Part shown: one piece after another, positions 32,805-45,447 of the stretch
Layout: each line of letters opens with the position of its first letter
Position numbering within the stretch: position 1 is the first letter of the stretch
DNA from: JBEISR01 sp044371425
Lineage (GTDB): Bacteria; Planctomycetota; Planctomycetia; Pirellulales; Pirellulaceae
NCBI GenBank assembly: GCA_044371425.1
Contig: JBILTR010000002.1
Span: 1 to 64,000 of the forward strand
Reading direction: 5' to 3'
Length of the DNA stretch: 64,000 nucleotides
Notes under the pieces: model-generated
Database searches by the model: none
What the model was told of the DNA's origin: nothing
The model's input: the letters and a program-made list of their open reading frames with translations, nothing else
Program-made: the position numbers and the translations under genes

Positions 32805-34148
32805 ATGTTTCAGCGCATCCTGATCGCCAATCGTGGCGAGATCGCCCTGCGAGTTCTTCGGGCCTGTCGCGAACTGGGGATAGAGTCGGTGGTGGTCTAT
32901 AGCGAGGCCGACCGCAACGCCCCCTACGTCGACCTAGCGGACCAAGCGATCTGTATTGGATCCTCGCGATCGGTAGACAGTTACCTGCGAATCGACCGCT
33001 TGATCGCTGCAGCGGAACTCTCGGGTGCTCAGGCAATCCATCCCGGCTATGGCTTTCTGGCAGAGAACTCGCACTTCAACGAAGTGGTTCGAAGTTGCCA
33101 GTTCACCTTCATCGGCCCCACCCCGGAAGCGATGCAGAAACTGGGGGACAAGAATCAGGCCAGAGAGATGGCGATCGCCGCCAAGGTCCCAGTGGTACCT
33201 GGCAGCAAGGGATTGATCGATTCCGAGCAAGAAGCGATGGAGACCGCTGAGAGCATCGGTTACCCGGTGCTGATCAAGGCGACTGCCGGTGGGGGTGGCA
33301 AGGGGATGCGCGTTGCCCCGGATGCTGCCACCCTTCAGTCGGCGATGGCACAAGCCCGCCAGGAAGCGCAGGCCGCCTTTGGCAACGGAGGAATCTACCT
33401 GGAAAAGTACATCGATCGCCCACGACATGTGGAAGTCCAGGTGATCGCAGACCATCACGGCAACGTGGTTCACTTGCATGAACGAGACTGTTCGGTGCAG
33501 CGACGGCATCAAAAGCTGATCGAAGAAAGCCCCTCTCCACGCCTGCCAGAGAGCACCCGCAAAGCGATGTGCGAGGCGGCCGTTCGCATGGTTCGGCAGG
33601 CCGATTACCAGAATGCAGCGACCGTCGAATTCATCGTCGACCAGCAAGACAGGTTCTACTTCATCGAAGTCAACGCCCGGATTCAGGTCGAGCATCCGGT
33701 GTCGGAGATGGTGACGGGGATCGATCTGATCAAGACGCAGATTCGCGTCGCGGCTGGGGAACGCCTCCCTTTCACGCAGGAGCAGGTCCGGCAGCAAGGA
33801 GCCGCGATCGAATGTCGGATCAATGCAGAGGATCCGTCCAAGATGTTCCAGCCATGCCCTGGAAAGATCGAACAGATCTTCGTGCCAGGTGGTTTGGGAG
33901 TGCGATTCGATTCGCATGTCCAGGCGGGCTACACCGTCCCCCCCTACTACGACTCGATGATCGGCAAATTGATCGTGCACCAACCCGACCGCCAGCAGGC
34001 GATCGAATGCATGCTCCGATCGCTGCGGGAACTGCGCGTCGAGGGCATCAAGACCACCGCTTCGTTCCACCAGCGTGTGCTGCAATCGGATACCTTCCGC
34101 AGCGGATTGGTCGACACGAAATGGGTGGAGCGAGAACTGCTTGGCTGA
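32805..34148 (+). CDS. accC: Biotin carboxylase subunit of acetyl-CoA carboxylase
   Basis: This 447-residue ATP-grasp enzyme charges the biotin of AccB with bicarbonate and ATP. The start MFQRILIANRGEIALRVLRA, ATAGGGGKGMR (ATP loop), the HLHERDCSVQRRHQKLIEESPS block, FIEVNARIQVEHPVSEMVTG and IECRINAED are fully conserved. The length equals the family norm. It follows accB after 30 bp, so both are surely co-transcribed. The accA/D transferase genes are not in the window. Confidence 0.97.
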   Translation: MFQRILIANRGEIALRVLRACRELGIESVVVYSEADRNAPYVDLADQAICIGSSRSVDSYLRIDRLIAAAELSGAQAIHPGYGFLAENSHFNEVVRSCQFTFIGPTPEAMQKLGDKNQAREMAIAAKVPVVPGSKGLIDSEQEAMETAESIGYPVLIKATAGGGGKGMRVAPDAATLQSAMAQARQEAQAAFGNGGIYLEKYIDRPRHVEVQVIADHHGNVVHLHERDCSVQRRHQKLIEESPSPRLPESTRKAMCEAAVRMVRQADYQNAATVEFIVDQQDRFYFIEVNARIQVEHPVSEMVTGIDLIKTQIRVAAGERLPFTQEQVRQQGAAIECRINAEDPSKMFQPCPGKIEQIFVPGGLGVRFDSHVQAGYTVPPYYDSMIGKLIVHQPDRQQAIECMLRSLRELRVEGIKTTASFHQRVLQSDTFRSGLVDTKWVERELLG

Positions 34149-34334
34149 TCGGCAACGATCGGCTGTCGAGGTGGCTCCTGAACGATGCTCCCCTGCGTGA
34201 ATCGGTGATCTTGAAGAAATTCGTCGGCAGGTGATTCCCCGGCCATCCGAAGCACGCATCCGAAGAGTCGTTCGGTTCAAAGCGTTGGCATCTGCGGTTG
34301 CAGCCGCCTCCGTCCAGCCCTGAAGCGACTGGAA

Positions 34335-36989
34335 TCAATCGCTATCGGGCAGCGGCGCCGAACAGAGAAAGATAGTCTCCAGCCAATCCCGCCATTGCTG
34401 CACCGAAGCGGGGTCCATGTCGGCGTGGGAGGAGTTGGGAACGACCACCTGTTGATTCCCCGCCATCCAGGTCAGGGTGCAGTGAAGCAGTCCACTGAGA
34501 TCCAGTTCCAAGCGCAGCTGCAGCGGCTGCTCTGGCAATCGCTTCGGAAAGACCGCTCCCGGTTCCACCGCCCCCAAGCGATGCCAATTGCCATCCATCT
34601 GGGTGCTTTCGACGAACTGCAGCGCCGGCGAGCGGGTGCTTTGCGAAGAGAATCGGATGGTGCGACTGAATTCGGCGGGCAGTCGAGATCCTTTCGGGAT
34701 CAAGATCTTTGGCATGCCGGTGGGGTTATCCTGCGACATGGTGAGCAGGCCGATATCGTAGACGCTATGGGGGATGGCGCTGGGACCGGAACTGTCACCG
34801 GGAGGCATGAGATACTGGGCCTGAAGCGCGGCGCCTCGAGCGAGGTCGGCCTGGGTGACCACTTCCATCGCGACATTCGCCGGCAGCGCCTTGGCGATCA
34901 GACCTCGCAACTCCGGCACCCCCAGCAGCTCACCGATCAAAAGGACGCGTCGGATCGACTTGGGATCGATACCGGATCGTTCGATGACCTGTCTGGGCAT
35001 GTCCATCAGATCGGAAGAACACTCGCGGAACTCCTGCAGCAGATGGCTTCGCTCCAGATTCAGCCGCAGCTCCTTACCCCAGGCTTCAAATCGAATCTCC
35101 ACCTTGGGGAGCAGTGCCAGTCGATCCAAAGCCAGCTCGGCGGATCGCTGCAGCCGGGAGGCGACGACGAGATCTTCCCGAACATTCATGCCGTGCTGGA
35201 GCGCGAATTGGGAGGCGAGCCATTCGACGATGCGCGATTGCCACCGGAACTTCCCCCGTTTCCAATCGCCGATAGTTGCTAGGCAGCGCCACTGGTTTCC
35301 ATCGCGAGCCAGCACACTCGCCTCGCACGTGCTCCCGGTCAACTCCACCACCATCCAGTTTTCCTGGCCTTCGGAGTTGCCAAGACGAAGCAATTGTTGA
35401 GTCTCCCAGTAGGCCAGCGCTGCGGCCAGGGGACGATCGAGCAACTGGAGGACATCCAGGCCCGCCATTCGCGCCGATTGAACGACGCAGGCGCGGTGTA
35501 GCTGATCGTAGCAAGCAGGAATGTTGATGACCGCATGCGACAACTGGGGCCGCAGGGCACGGGCGGCATGAGCGACCTTGCGGAGCACTGCAGCGACCAG
35601 CACTTCGGGAGTCACCCGCCTACCTCCGAAAGGTCGCTCGAGAATGGGCAGTCCATACCATCGCTGCAATCCGAAGAAAATCTGATCGGGGTGTTTCGAT
35701 CGCTGCCGATGAGCCGCTTCGCCGATCGCGACCTGCTCGCCATCGCTCCAGAGCATATTTCTCAAAGAAAGCTGCTGGCCATCCAAGGGAATTTCGGTCA
35801 GCTCGCGCCCCTTCTGCAGAAAACTGGCGCGCGTCTCCAGCATCCCCAATTCGATACCAATCGCTGCGTATCCCCGCGACGAAGTGCTCTGGCTGGAGGG
35901 ACCTCGCGTCCGGGGCTGCATCGGCAGCTCACCACCTCCCACCCCCACCGTGGCTGCGATCCCCTTGGCGGCCCCCTCGATCAGTCGCTGGGCTCGGAGT
36001 TCATCGATCAATTCCGCCGCCGACTCGAACCGTCGATCCGGTTCCTTCGCCACCAGCCGTTGAAAAATGCTGTCGACCCGCAAATCCAAATCCTCGCGCA
36101 CCTCGTACAAAGGCGGCGCCGGTCGCTTTTGATGGGCCAGTGCGATATGGACCGGTTCCCCGGTAAACATCGGTCGTCCGGTGAGCATGTAGAAGAAGGT
36201 GGCGCCCAGCGAGTAGAGGTCGCTCCTTGCATCGATCGGCCCCTTAGCTGCAATCTGCTCGGGCGACATGTACTCGATCGTCCCCAAAAGCTCTTCATCC
36301 TCCGGCGGCAACTCCTCTGCCGCCAGCTCGGCGATTCCAAAATCGAGGATCTTCAGAACCCCCTGCTTGGTCACCATCATGTTCCCTGGCTTGATGTCCT
36401 TATGGACCACCCCCTGGCAATGAGCGTAATCGAGGGCGGAGGCAGCCTGAGCCAGCAGCTTGAGCGCATCGGGGACCGATAAGGCTCCCTTCGACGAAAC
36501 CCAGGCGGAAAGCGACTGTCCGTCGACCAGCTCCATCACCAAGTAATGCACCGCATGAACGCAGCCGGCATCGAAGGCGGTGACGATATTCGGATGCATC
36601 AGCTTGGCGATCAATCGGACTTCTTTGTAAAACCGATCGACGAAGGCGGCCTGTTGCGACAACCGTCTGGGAAGGATTTTGACAGCGACATCCCGATCCA
36701 TGGTGCGGTGTCGTGCACGGTAGACCTGGCCCATGCCACCCGCCCCCAGCCGCTCGATGATCAGGTAATCTCCCAGGGTAGGGAAAGGAATTTTGCTCTC
36801 GCCGCCGGCATCCCAAGCCATCTCCAGTTCCGTCCCCTCACCATCGGCAGCAGGGGTTGGCAAGCCGTCATGGAGGCGTCGCGTCGCTTCGTCGGGTGTG
36901 GGGGAGGTCGATTCCTTCGCCCCCATCGATTCGGAGGGAGCCGTTCGACTGGGGGGCTTGGAGCGATCTGCTTCCTGATCTTTTGTCAC
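34335..36989 (-). CDS. Serine/threonine protein kinase fused to an Hsp70-like domain
   Basis: This 884-residue protein uses a GTG start (36989) with GAGGATGG upstream. The kinase domain (about 74-335) has LGAGGMGQVYRA, the VAVK lysine K104, the catalytic loop as VVHKDIKPGN (HKD, 196-198, instead of HRD), DFG (216-218) and YMSPEQ. After a linker, residues about 373-720 follow the Hsp70/actin-like fold: YAAIGIELG, VINIPACYDQLHRACVVQSA, AGLDVLQLLDRPLAAALAY, then VVELTGSTCEASVL where DnaK has DLGGGT, and RRVLLIGELLGVPEL. The C-terminal about 120 residues are beta-rich, like a substrate-binding domain. No membrane helix is seen, so it is cytoplasmic. Partners are unknown. Confidence 0.9.
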   Translation of the reverse strand: MTKDQEADRSKPPSRTAPSESMGAKESTSPTPDEATRRLHDGLPTPAADGEGTELEMAWDAGGESKIPFPTLGDYLIIERLGAGGMGQVYRARHRTMDRDVAVKILPRRLSQQAAFVDRFYKEVRLIAKLMHPNIVTAFDAGCVHAVHYLVMELVDGQSLSAWVSSKGALSVPDALKLLAQAASALDYAHCQGVVHKDIKPGNMMVTKQGVLKILDFGIAELAAEELPPEDEELLGTIEYMSPEQIAAKGPIDARSDLYSLGATFFYMLTGRPMFTGEPVHIALAHQKRPAPPLYEVREDLDLRVDSIFQRLVAKEPDRRFESAAELIDELRAQRLIEGAAKGIAATVGVGGGELPMQPRTRGPSSQSTSSRGYAAIGIELGMLETRASFLQKGRELTEIPLDGQQLSLRNMLWSDGEQVAIGEAAHRQRSKHPDQIFFGLQRWYGLPILERPFGGRRVTPEVLVAAVLRKVAHAARALRPQLSHAVINIPACYDQLHRACVVQSARMAGLDVLQLLDRPLAAALAYWETQQLLRLGNSEGQENWMVVELTGSTCEASVLARDGNQWRCLATIGDWKRGKFRWQSRIVEWLASQFALQHGMNVREDLVVASRLQRSAELALDRLALLPKVEIRFEAWGKELRLNLERSHLLQEFRECSSDLMDMPRQVIERSGIDPKSIRRVLLIGELLGVPELRGLIAKALPANVAMEVVTQADLARGAALQAQYLMPPGDSSGPSAIPHSVYDIGLLTMSQDNPTGMPKILIPKGSRLPAEFSRTIRFSSQSTRSPALQFVESTQMDGNWHRLGAVEPGAVFPKRLPEQPLQLRLELDLSGLLHCTLTWMAGNQQVVVPNSSHADMDPASVQQWRDWLETIFLCSAPLPDSD

Positions 36990-37224
36990 GTTCGACCATC
37001 CTCAACGAATCGGATCACGCGAGGGCAGTCCCTGCCCATCTCAGCCGCTCGATGGCCTTCCATGGCGTGACAAGGGAGCCTCCCAGACAAGTCGTCGAAG
37101 CGCGATCCGGGCTCCCTAGGATCGCCTTCACCACCAGTCTGTATTGTAGTGCCGCCGTTCGCCGGTTTGGCATTTTTTGCTTCAAAACAACCCGACAGGT
37201 ATCTCCAGGCCGGCATGGGGCGGA

Positions 37225-38004
37225 TTATCGCTGGGGGAGGGGACGATCTTGGGAGAGCCTGCGAGCCACAGCTCGTCCCTTCCATGCCAGTCGATGCAGA
37301 CTGGAAAGGACGCTTCGAACCTCCCGAAGACTGATTTTCGACTTCCCCTCCTTCCGCTCCACATACACGATCGGTAGCTCCTGAACTGGATGGCCGGTCC
37401 AGACCCAACGCGCCAAGATCTCCTGCAAAAATCCATAGCCAGCCTCCTGCCAAGGGAGTCGGTCCAGCTGCTGGAAGATGTCGAGCCTGTAGGCTCGAAA
37501 GGCGCTGCTGGTGTCGTGAACGGGCAGCTGGAGCAGCAGGCGAGCGTACCGATTGGCGAGGTAGCTGACCCACCGTCGCCGCCAGGAACACCCAGAAAAA
37601 CCACCTCCTGGGATATAGCGCGAGCCGATCCAGAGCGTGGGTCGGTCGTGCTCATGCTGCACGAAGTCGGGAATGCACTTTGGATCATGACTGAAATCGG
37701 CATCGAGGTTCAGCACCCAGTCAAAGCGATGCTCAGCCCCCCACTGCAAACCGTCGCGAATGGCACTTCCCAATCCCTGCTTGCTGCCGCGATCGATCCA
37801 GTGCAGTCGGGGGTGATCAGCGGAGCGACGGGCCAGCCATTGAGCGGTCCCATCGGGCGATCCATCATCCACCACCAGTACGTCGGCATGGGGAGCCCAC
37901 GTATCCAGCGATTCCAAAAGCGATGGCAGATTGCCCATTTCACAGTAGGTGCAGATCAGGATCAACCACCGCGACTCGTTCGCTCGGCCTTCCTCTCGAG
38001 TCAT
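37225..38004 (-). CDS. Family 2 glycosyltransferase (polyprenol-phosphate mannose synthase-like)
   Basis: This 259-residue GT-A enzyme resembles dolichol-phosphate mannosyltransferase (DPM1). The nucleotide-binding start is ILICTYCEMGNLPSLLESL, followed by VLVVDDGSPDGTAQWL, GLGSAIRDGLQWG, the metal motif LNLDADFSHDP and IGSRYIPGGG. An acceptor loop follows (SSAFRAYRLDIFQQL, YGFLQEILARWVW). The family transfers a sugar, usually mannose or glucose, from a nucleotide donor to a lipid phosphate at the inner membrane. No membrane helices are attached. It starts 31 bp after leuS ends and is probably read from the leuS transcript. Confidence 0.88.
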   Translation of the reverse strand: MTREEGRANESRWLILICTYCEMGNLPSLLESLDTWAPHADVLVVDDGSPDGTAQWLARRSADHPRLHWIDRGSKQGLGSAIRDGLQWGAEHRFDWVLNLDADFSHDPKCIPDFVQHEHDRPTLWIGSRYIPGGGFSGCSWRRRWVSYLANRYARLLLQLPVHDTSSAFRAYRLDIFQQLDRLPWQEAGYGFLQEILARWVWTGHPVQELPIVYVERKEGKSKISLREVRSVLSSLHRLAWKGRAVARRLSQDRPLPQR

Positions 38005-38035
38005 CAGCAGCGTCTCCCAGGAGTCCTAGCAGCGG

Positions 38036-40849
<2,814 letters not shown>

Positions 40850-41193
40850 GAGTTCTCATCCATCCAGACGCATCTTCGCATTGCAGAAAATCAAGTCTCC
40901 GATTGTAGGTCACTTTGCGGCTCGCGAAAACCGCAGCCCGTCCGCCGCAGACCGGTTCCTCTGGAAGCCAACCACCCAGCCCATCGCACTGCGGGTGCCC
41001 TATGGGAACCGCCGGCGATCGAATTGGGGGGCTTCGCTAGGAATTTTGGAACGATTTGTCTACATTAGGAGGGTCGATCGGGAGGCCAACACTTCCTCAC
41101 AGCGTCCGTTGTTCGGGTGCTGCAGGAAGATGCGGACCATCCTGCCGTCCACCCTTTTCGGTCCGATCTCCCTTTGATCTTTTCCCAACGGTC
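40850..41193. other. Divergent intergenic region between leuS and map
   Basis: No gene is visible; the frames here are extensions of map or shadows. The middle of the region should hold the promoters for both genes. TACATT at about 41061 followed by AGGAGGG could be part of the map leader, but no clear -35 partner is seen. I found no T-box-like element for leuS by eye. Confidence 0.4.
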
Positions 41194-41991
41194 ATGCTTC
41201 AACACGATCGCAAATTGCAGTTAACCCCGATGCAGCGCGATTGCATGCGGGAAGCCGGCCGCTTCAACGCCAAGCTGATGGATTTCCTTCGCCCGCAGAT
41301 TTTGCCCGGGGTCACCACCGATCAGATCGATCAGTGGGTGCACGAATTCACTCTTGCAGCCGGACACACTCCGGCCACCTTGGGATACCTAGGCTATCCC
41401 AAGAGCTGCTGCACCAGCATCAATGATGTGATCTGCCATGGCATTCCGTCGGCGGAGGAACTTCGGGAAGGCGACATTGTCAACGTCGACATCACCACGA
41501 TCGTCGATGGCTGGCATGGCGATCAGTCAGAGACATTTTTGGTAGGCCGCGTCAGCGATGCCGCACGATCGGTCACGCAGACGGCTTTTGATTGCCTCCA
41601 CGCTGCAATCCAGGCGATCTACCCAGGCTGTACGATTTCAATCATAGGGGATGCCGTCGTGGCTCTAGCGCACGAACGTGGCTTTTCGGTCGTCCGCGAG
41701 TATGTCGGCCACGGTCTGGGGCGTCGCTTTCATCAGTACCCCAATATCCCACACGTGGCGGATCGCAAGAGTCGGCAGGAGCGATTGCTTCCTGGCCTGT
41801 GCTTCACGATTGAACCGATGATCAACGAGAAAAGCCGTTTCACCAAGCTGGATCCGGTCGATCACTGGACAGTGCGCACTCGCGATGGTGGACTGTCGGC
41901 TCAGTTCGAACATACGATCCTGATGACCGAAGAGGGCCCGGAGATCCTCACCCAAACATCCTTGGGCCCTCGCCCCGGGCATCGCTTCTGA
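41194..41991 (+). CDS. map: Type I methionine aminopeptidase
   Basis: This 265-residue enzyme removes the initiator methionine from new proteins. ATG 41194 (MLQHDRKLQLTPMQRDCMRE) fits the family. The metal ligands are in VNVDITTIVDGWHGDQSETF (two Asp), EYVGHGLGRRFHQYPNIPH (His), CFTIEPM (Glu) and AQFEHTILM (Glu). The substrate-pocket text KSCCTSINDVICHGIPS is canonical. The open frame upstream of 41194 is not family-like. Confidence 0.96.
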   Translation: MLQHDRKLQLTPMQRDCMREAGRFNAKLMDFLRPQILPGVTTDQIDQWVHEFTLAAGHTPATLGYLGYPKSCCTSINDVICHGIPSAEELREGDIVNVDITTIVDGWHGDQSETFLVGRVSDAARSVTQTAFDCLHAAIQAIYPGCTISIIGDAVVALAHERGFSVVREYVGHGLGRRFHQYPNIPHVADRKSRQERLLPGLCFTIEPMINEKSRFTKLDPVDHWTVRTRDGGLSAQFEHTILMTEEGPEILTQTSLGPRPGHRF

Positions 41992-42070
41992 TCGCACTGG
42001 ACCGCCCCCAAGTCTGCCGTCGCTGCCTCCTCCTGCCACAGCCCGGCATCTGGTCGATACCCGAAGGCAA

Positions 42071-42979
42071 TCAGCCCGCCCCGCGGGCTCGCGGATGCGC
42101 CTTGAGGTAAGCCTCTCGAAGGACCGCAGCGCTGACGTGGGTATAAATCTGCGTGGTCACTAGATTCTTGTGCCCCAGAAGCTCCTGCACGCTTCGAATA
42201 TCCGCACCGCGATCGAGCAGATGTGTCGCAAAACTGTGGCGCAGTGTATGCGGCGTGGTGCGGCCATCCAGACCTGCTTTCAGGATGTGTTTGTCGAGCA
42301 TCCGGGCGACACTGCGCACAGAAAGACGGCTGCCGTATCGATTGACGAACAACGGCCCCTCACTGGAACGCCCCGCCTGCTCTTCGCGAACTCGCTTCGC
42401 CAAGTAACGCTCCAATGCCTCCACCGCATAACTCCCCAGCGCTCCCAGTCGCTCCTTCTTCCCCTTGCCGCGAACTCGAACCGTTCCCGATACCAAATCC
42501 AAATCCCGGTCGTTCAACCCTACCACCTCACTGACCCGCAGTCCCGCCGAATACATCGTTTCCAGGATCGCGCGATCTCGAAGAGCCAGCGGCTGTTGGC
42601 CGGTTGGCGTCGACAGCAGCTTGGCCACCTCCTGATCGCTGAGCACATGGGGCAGGGTGCGAGCTTGACGTGGGTTCCTTAGTGGCTTGGCCGGATTGCT
42701 GCTGGCAAAACCCTGCCGCTGCGCGTACCGATAAAAGCTACGGAGCGACGCGAGTTTTCGAGCGATGCTAGTGCGGGCGTAGCCCGCTTCATGTAGCGTC
42801 GCCACGTAAGTGCGAAGATCTTGAGGTGCCACGCGGTCTGGATCGACCGGCTCCCCTAGATGCTGCGCAAGAAAATCAGAGAGGTCGAACAAATCTTCAC
42901 GATAGCTTTTGATCGTGTGGTCCGATGCGTTCTTTTCCAGATCCAGGTATCGAAGAAATGCTGTCACCTGCTCCCGCAT
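42071..42979 (-). CDS. XerC/XerD-type tyrosine recombinase
   Basis: This 302-residue recombinase starts at ATG 42979, set by GGGAGG at 6-nt spacing. It has the N-terminal SAM-like domain (1-90) and the catalytic domain with R148 (SAGLRVSEVV), K172 (GKGKKER), H244-xx-R247 (HTLRHSFATHLL), H270 (LGHKNLVTTQIYTHV) and nucleophile Y279. The length and the close fit to the Xer consensus argue for the chromosome-dimer-resolution enzyme rather than a phage or integron integrase. It could be either XerC or XerD. Its neighbours are housekeeping genes, and no attachment site is visible. Confidence 0.92.
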   Translation of the reverse strand: MREQVTAFLRYLDLEKNASDHTIKSYREDLFDLSDFLAQHLGEPVDPDRVAPQDLRTYVATLHEAGYARTSIARKLASLRSFYRYAQRQGFASSNPAKPLRNPRQARTLPHVLSDQEVAKLLSTPTGQQPLALRDRAILETMYSAGLRVSEVVGLNDRDLDLVSGTVRVRGKGKKERLGALGSYAVEALERYLAKRVREEQAGRSSEGPLFVNRYGSRLSVRSVARMLDKHILKAGLDGRTTPHTLRHSFATHLLDRGADIRSVQELLGHKNLVTTQIYTHVSAAVLREAYLKAHPRARGAG

Positions 42980-43054
42980 CGCCACCTCCCCTCGATCTAG
43001 CCCGTCAGAAGGGAAAACGGATCGCAACCTGCACGCAGCTGTTTGGCGAAACGG

Positions 43055-43345
43055 TCACTTGATTCGGCGCTGCATTCCCGATCGCGAGATTCGTGGAGCG
43101 GCAGGCAATGCATCGTCCAAGTCCTCTTCCGATCGAATCGTTTCGATTCCAGATTCCTGCTCCCTGCAAACGTAGCGAATCCGCTCGCTCAACTGCGCCG
43201 CATCATACCAATTCAAAGACAACCGGGGATCCGCAGCATGTCGCCCCAGCATGCGAAGGGTGGCAACTCGCTGGTCCTGGTTGAAGACGAACACGTACTG
43301 CTCGTCCCCTTTGAGAAACGTGATCACATGCACTGGCTGGTCCAT
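43055..43345 (-). CDS. Small conserved hypothetical protein, 96 aa
   Basis: The chosen start is ATG 43345 (MDQPVHVITFLKGDEQYVFV), with AAGGGA upstream. The long upstream extension of the frame is not protein-like. The product begins with a beta pair (VHVITFLKGDEQYVFVFNQ), then a helix (TLRMLGRHAADP), LSLNWYDAAQLSERIRYV and an acidic stretch (IRSEEDLDDALPAAPR). It has no signal peptide or membrane helix. I recall similar short proteins in planctomycetes but know no function. It ends 75 bp before xerC and may share its transcript. Confidence 0.65.
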   Translation of the reverse strand: MDQPVHVITFLKGDEQYVFVFNQDQRVATLRMLGRHAADPRLSLNWYDAAQLSERIRYVCREQESGIETIRSEEDLDDALPAAPRISRSGMQRRIK

Positions 43346-43713
43346 CGAGGTTCCCTTCGGCCAAAGATGTTGGCTTGACGGTCTCTCGTATCGACCATTC
43401 CACCCCTGCGACCACACCCTTGCTGGATCGCGGTTGCCCTCGTTACAACCCGCCGCGATGGCACACTTCCTGTTAGCTCGCAATCGAAACCCCAGCAAAA
43501 TCCACGATCTGGCTTTTCCGCATCGCTCGTCGGATCTTCCGAGGTGACGGCTGCTTTTTTCAGCCTTGGTGCGATGCAATCGCTACGAACGGACTGATCC
43601 GAATTCAAGCATTTTCGGGATTGCGGATCGCCACAATCCGCTGGCATGCCGCGCCCGGAACCTGCAACGGTAAAGATTGCCCAACCGCTCGCCACCGATC
43701 ACGCTGGATGCGA
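43346..43713. other. Intergenic, no gene seen
   Basis: Short frames on both strands lack start sites. A small GCGGAT-CGCCACAA-(A)TCCGC stem lies near 43626-43645, downstream of the lipoprotein gene on the minus strand, without a T-run. Confidence 0.35.
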
Positions 43714-45231
43714 TCAGCGACGTCCCCATCCCGCTTCGGGACCAGAAGGGGGGGCCTCGCGCAGCGGATTGGAAGGAACGCCATGTCCCGTCGCCTCCAA
43801 AGTGCCCCGGCCAACGGGTTCTTCGGATAACGCTGCTGTGGGGCTCCTTGGCACCCAGACCGAGGAACCTGGATCGCTTCGCGTCCCGTTGCCCCGCAGT
43901 TCACGCTGACTGACCAGCGTTCTTCCGTCAGGCAACTGAAGGCGGAGGTGCAATTGCAGACGATCGCCGACGGGCTGGACCTCCTGCCAGGGAAGCAAGA
44001 AATGATAGCCCCGCGCCGACCCAGAAGACTCATGCGATTGCCGTGCCCCCTCGGGATCGATTTCCCAGATGGCGATTCTCGCCCGCTCGGGTGGCAAGGA
44101 ACTATCGAGGATCGCGGCGGTCCATATGCCATCGACCTCTAGGATCCCACCCGAAGTACCGCGAGGCTGCACAACGATCTGAACCCCATCGATCCCATCC
44201 CCCAACTTCCGGCTCTGCACCCTGGTCAACCCCGGATGAAATGTCAGGTCGATCACCGATTCGTCCAACCAAGTCATCGGCTCCTCTGCGGAAGCCAGCA
44301 CAACGCCCCCTCCCTGGCTTGGTAGCCCGCGGTCCATCGCCATGTTCGGCACCGGCGCTCTTCGCGACTCCAAGGATCCTCGATCGCGCAGACCTGGTAC
44401 TTGGCTGGGAGGAAGTGGCAGGCTATCCGCCGGCACCGTCGGTGGGTTGAGCAACGGTGGGATCTGGTTCCCTGGTGCCGTCGGTGGATTGAGGGCCGGG
44501 GGCAACGTCAACGGTTCCTCCGGCAATTTGGCAGGCGCTGCCTCAGGGAGCCCCAGGTCGGAACCACGATCGATCTCTTTTGTGGAAGGATTCGCTGGCT
44601 CAGGGAGCGTTCCACGGGGATCGGGTATCGGCAGTTCGGCTGGCTTGTTCCCATTGTCCAGCTTTGGAATGGTACCAGGAATCAACGAGGGCGGAGGATC
44701 TACCGGGACGTTGGCTGGAGGCTGCACGCCACCGGTCGCTGATCCCTTGAGCGGATCTCGGGATGGATCGAGTTTGGGAACTTCCACCACGGGTGGACTC
44801 AAGTCGATCTCTTCCCCCGGCCCCTGCGGAAGCTTGGGCTGATCTGGCGTTCCACCCGAAGGAGACGGCAGTTTTTTTGCAGGTGGCTTGGATTGCTCAA
44901 GTAAGCTTCGCGGCCGATCGGAAGGACTGGGAGTGGCGCCCGAGTTCCCTCGCAGCGGCATACTACCGGGCCCCAATCGCTGCAGTTCCGCTCGCAACCT
45001 CTGATTCTCTCGCTCGATCCCAACCAATTCCTCTTCCAGCGATCGAAACTCCGAATCGTATTCGTAGATTCGATCCTCCAAGGCTCGGATTTCCGCCGAG
45101 GCCTGCTGGGAGTAAAGGTCGTGATAGACACGCTGCTGACAACCGGTTGTGGCAACCGCAGACCCCAAGACCCACAGTGCGATAGGCCCCCAACGACGAT
45201 GCGATCGGCTTGGCATCGAACGAATCTGCAT
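43714..45231 (-). CDS. Proline-rich putative lipoprotein with coiled coil
   Basis: This 505-residue protein starts at ATG 45231 with GGGAGGA upstream. A signal sequence ends in a good lipobox (ATTGC, Cys at about 32), so it should be lipid-anchored. Next comes a coiled coil (about 44-85, SAEIRALEDRIYEYDSEFRS, LEEELVGIERENQRLRAELQ). A long Pro-rich unfolded part (about 90-320) carries repeated NPPTxPxxxxPPLLNPPT text. A beta-sandwich-like domain (about 340-450: WLDESVIDLTFHPGLTR, GILEVDGIWTAAILD, LHLRLQLPDGRTLVSQREL) is followed by a disordered end. The layout suggests an envelope spacer or surface protein. Function unknown. Confidence 0.75.
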   Translation of the reverse strand: MQIRSMPSRSHRRWGPIALWVLGSAVATTGCQQRVYHDLYSQQASAEIRALEDRIYEYDSEFRSLEEELVGIERENQRLRAELQRLGPGSMPLRGNSGATPSPSDRPRSLLEQSKPPAKKLPSPSGGTPDQPKLPQGPGEEIDLSPPVVEVPKLDPSRDPLKGSATGGVQPPANVPVDPPPSLIPGTIPKLDNGNKPAELPIPDPRGTLPEPANPSTKEIDRGSDLGLPEAAPAKLPEEPLTLPPALNPPTAPGNQIPPLLNPPTVPADSLPLPPSQVPGLRDRGSLESRRAPVPNMAMDRGLPSQGGGVVLASAEEPMTWLDESVIDLTFHPGLTRVQSRKLGDGIDGVQIVVQPRGTSGGILEVDGIWTAAILDSSLPPERARIAIWEIDPEGARQSHESSGSARGYHFLLPWQEVQPVGDRLQLHLRLQLPDGRTLVSQRELRGNGTRSDPGSSVWVPRSPTAALSEEPVGRGTLEATGHGVPSNPLREAPPSGPEAGWGRR

Positions 45232-45447
45232 CGCCACGGTGTCCTCCCAGGAAAAATCGAGGCGGACCGACTCCGCCCCGGCAGGTTTCGAAGGAGGAGG
45301 TAGTGGATGGCGTCCCACCGCGTCAAGGGAACTTGATTCTTTCCGAGCAATTTGCCAAAGAAGATCGCGATAGCTAGCAAGTCAGAAGAAGCGGCTTTCC
45401 CGCAAGTCGCCGTGGCCGCGACCGTCTATCGCACCTATCTCCATACT

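Noticed and set aside
32934..34280. 448-codon frame opposite accC
   Set aside because: It is the antisense shadow of a highly conserved gene. The product has no motif and GC-rich codon bias explains the open frame.
42071..42979. Integron or phage integrase marking a genomic island
   Set aside because: The protein fits the XerC/XerD consensus in length and residues. No attachment site, tRNA or phage genes are next to it.
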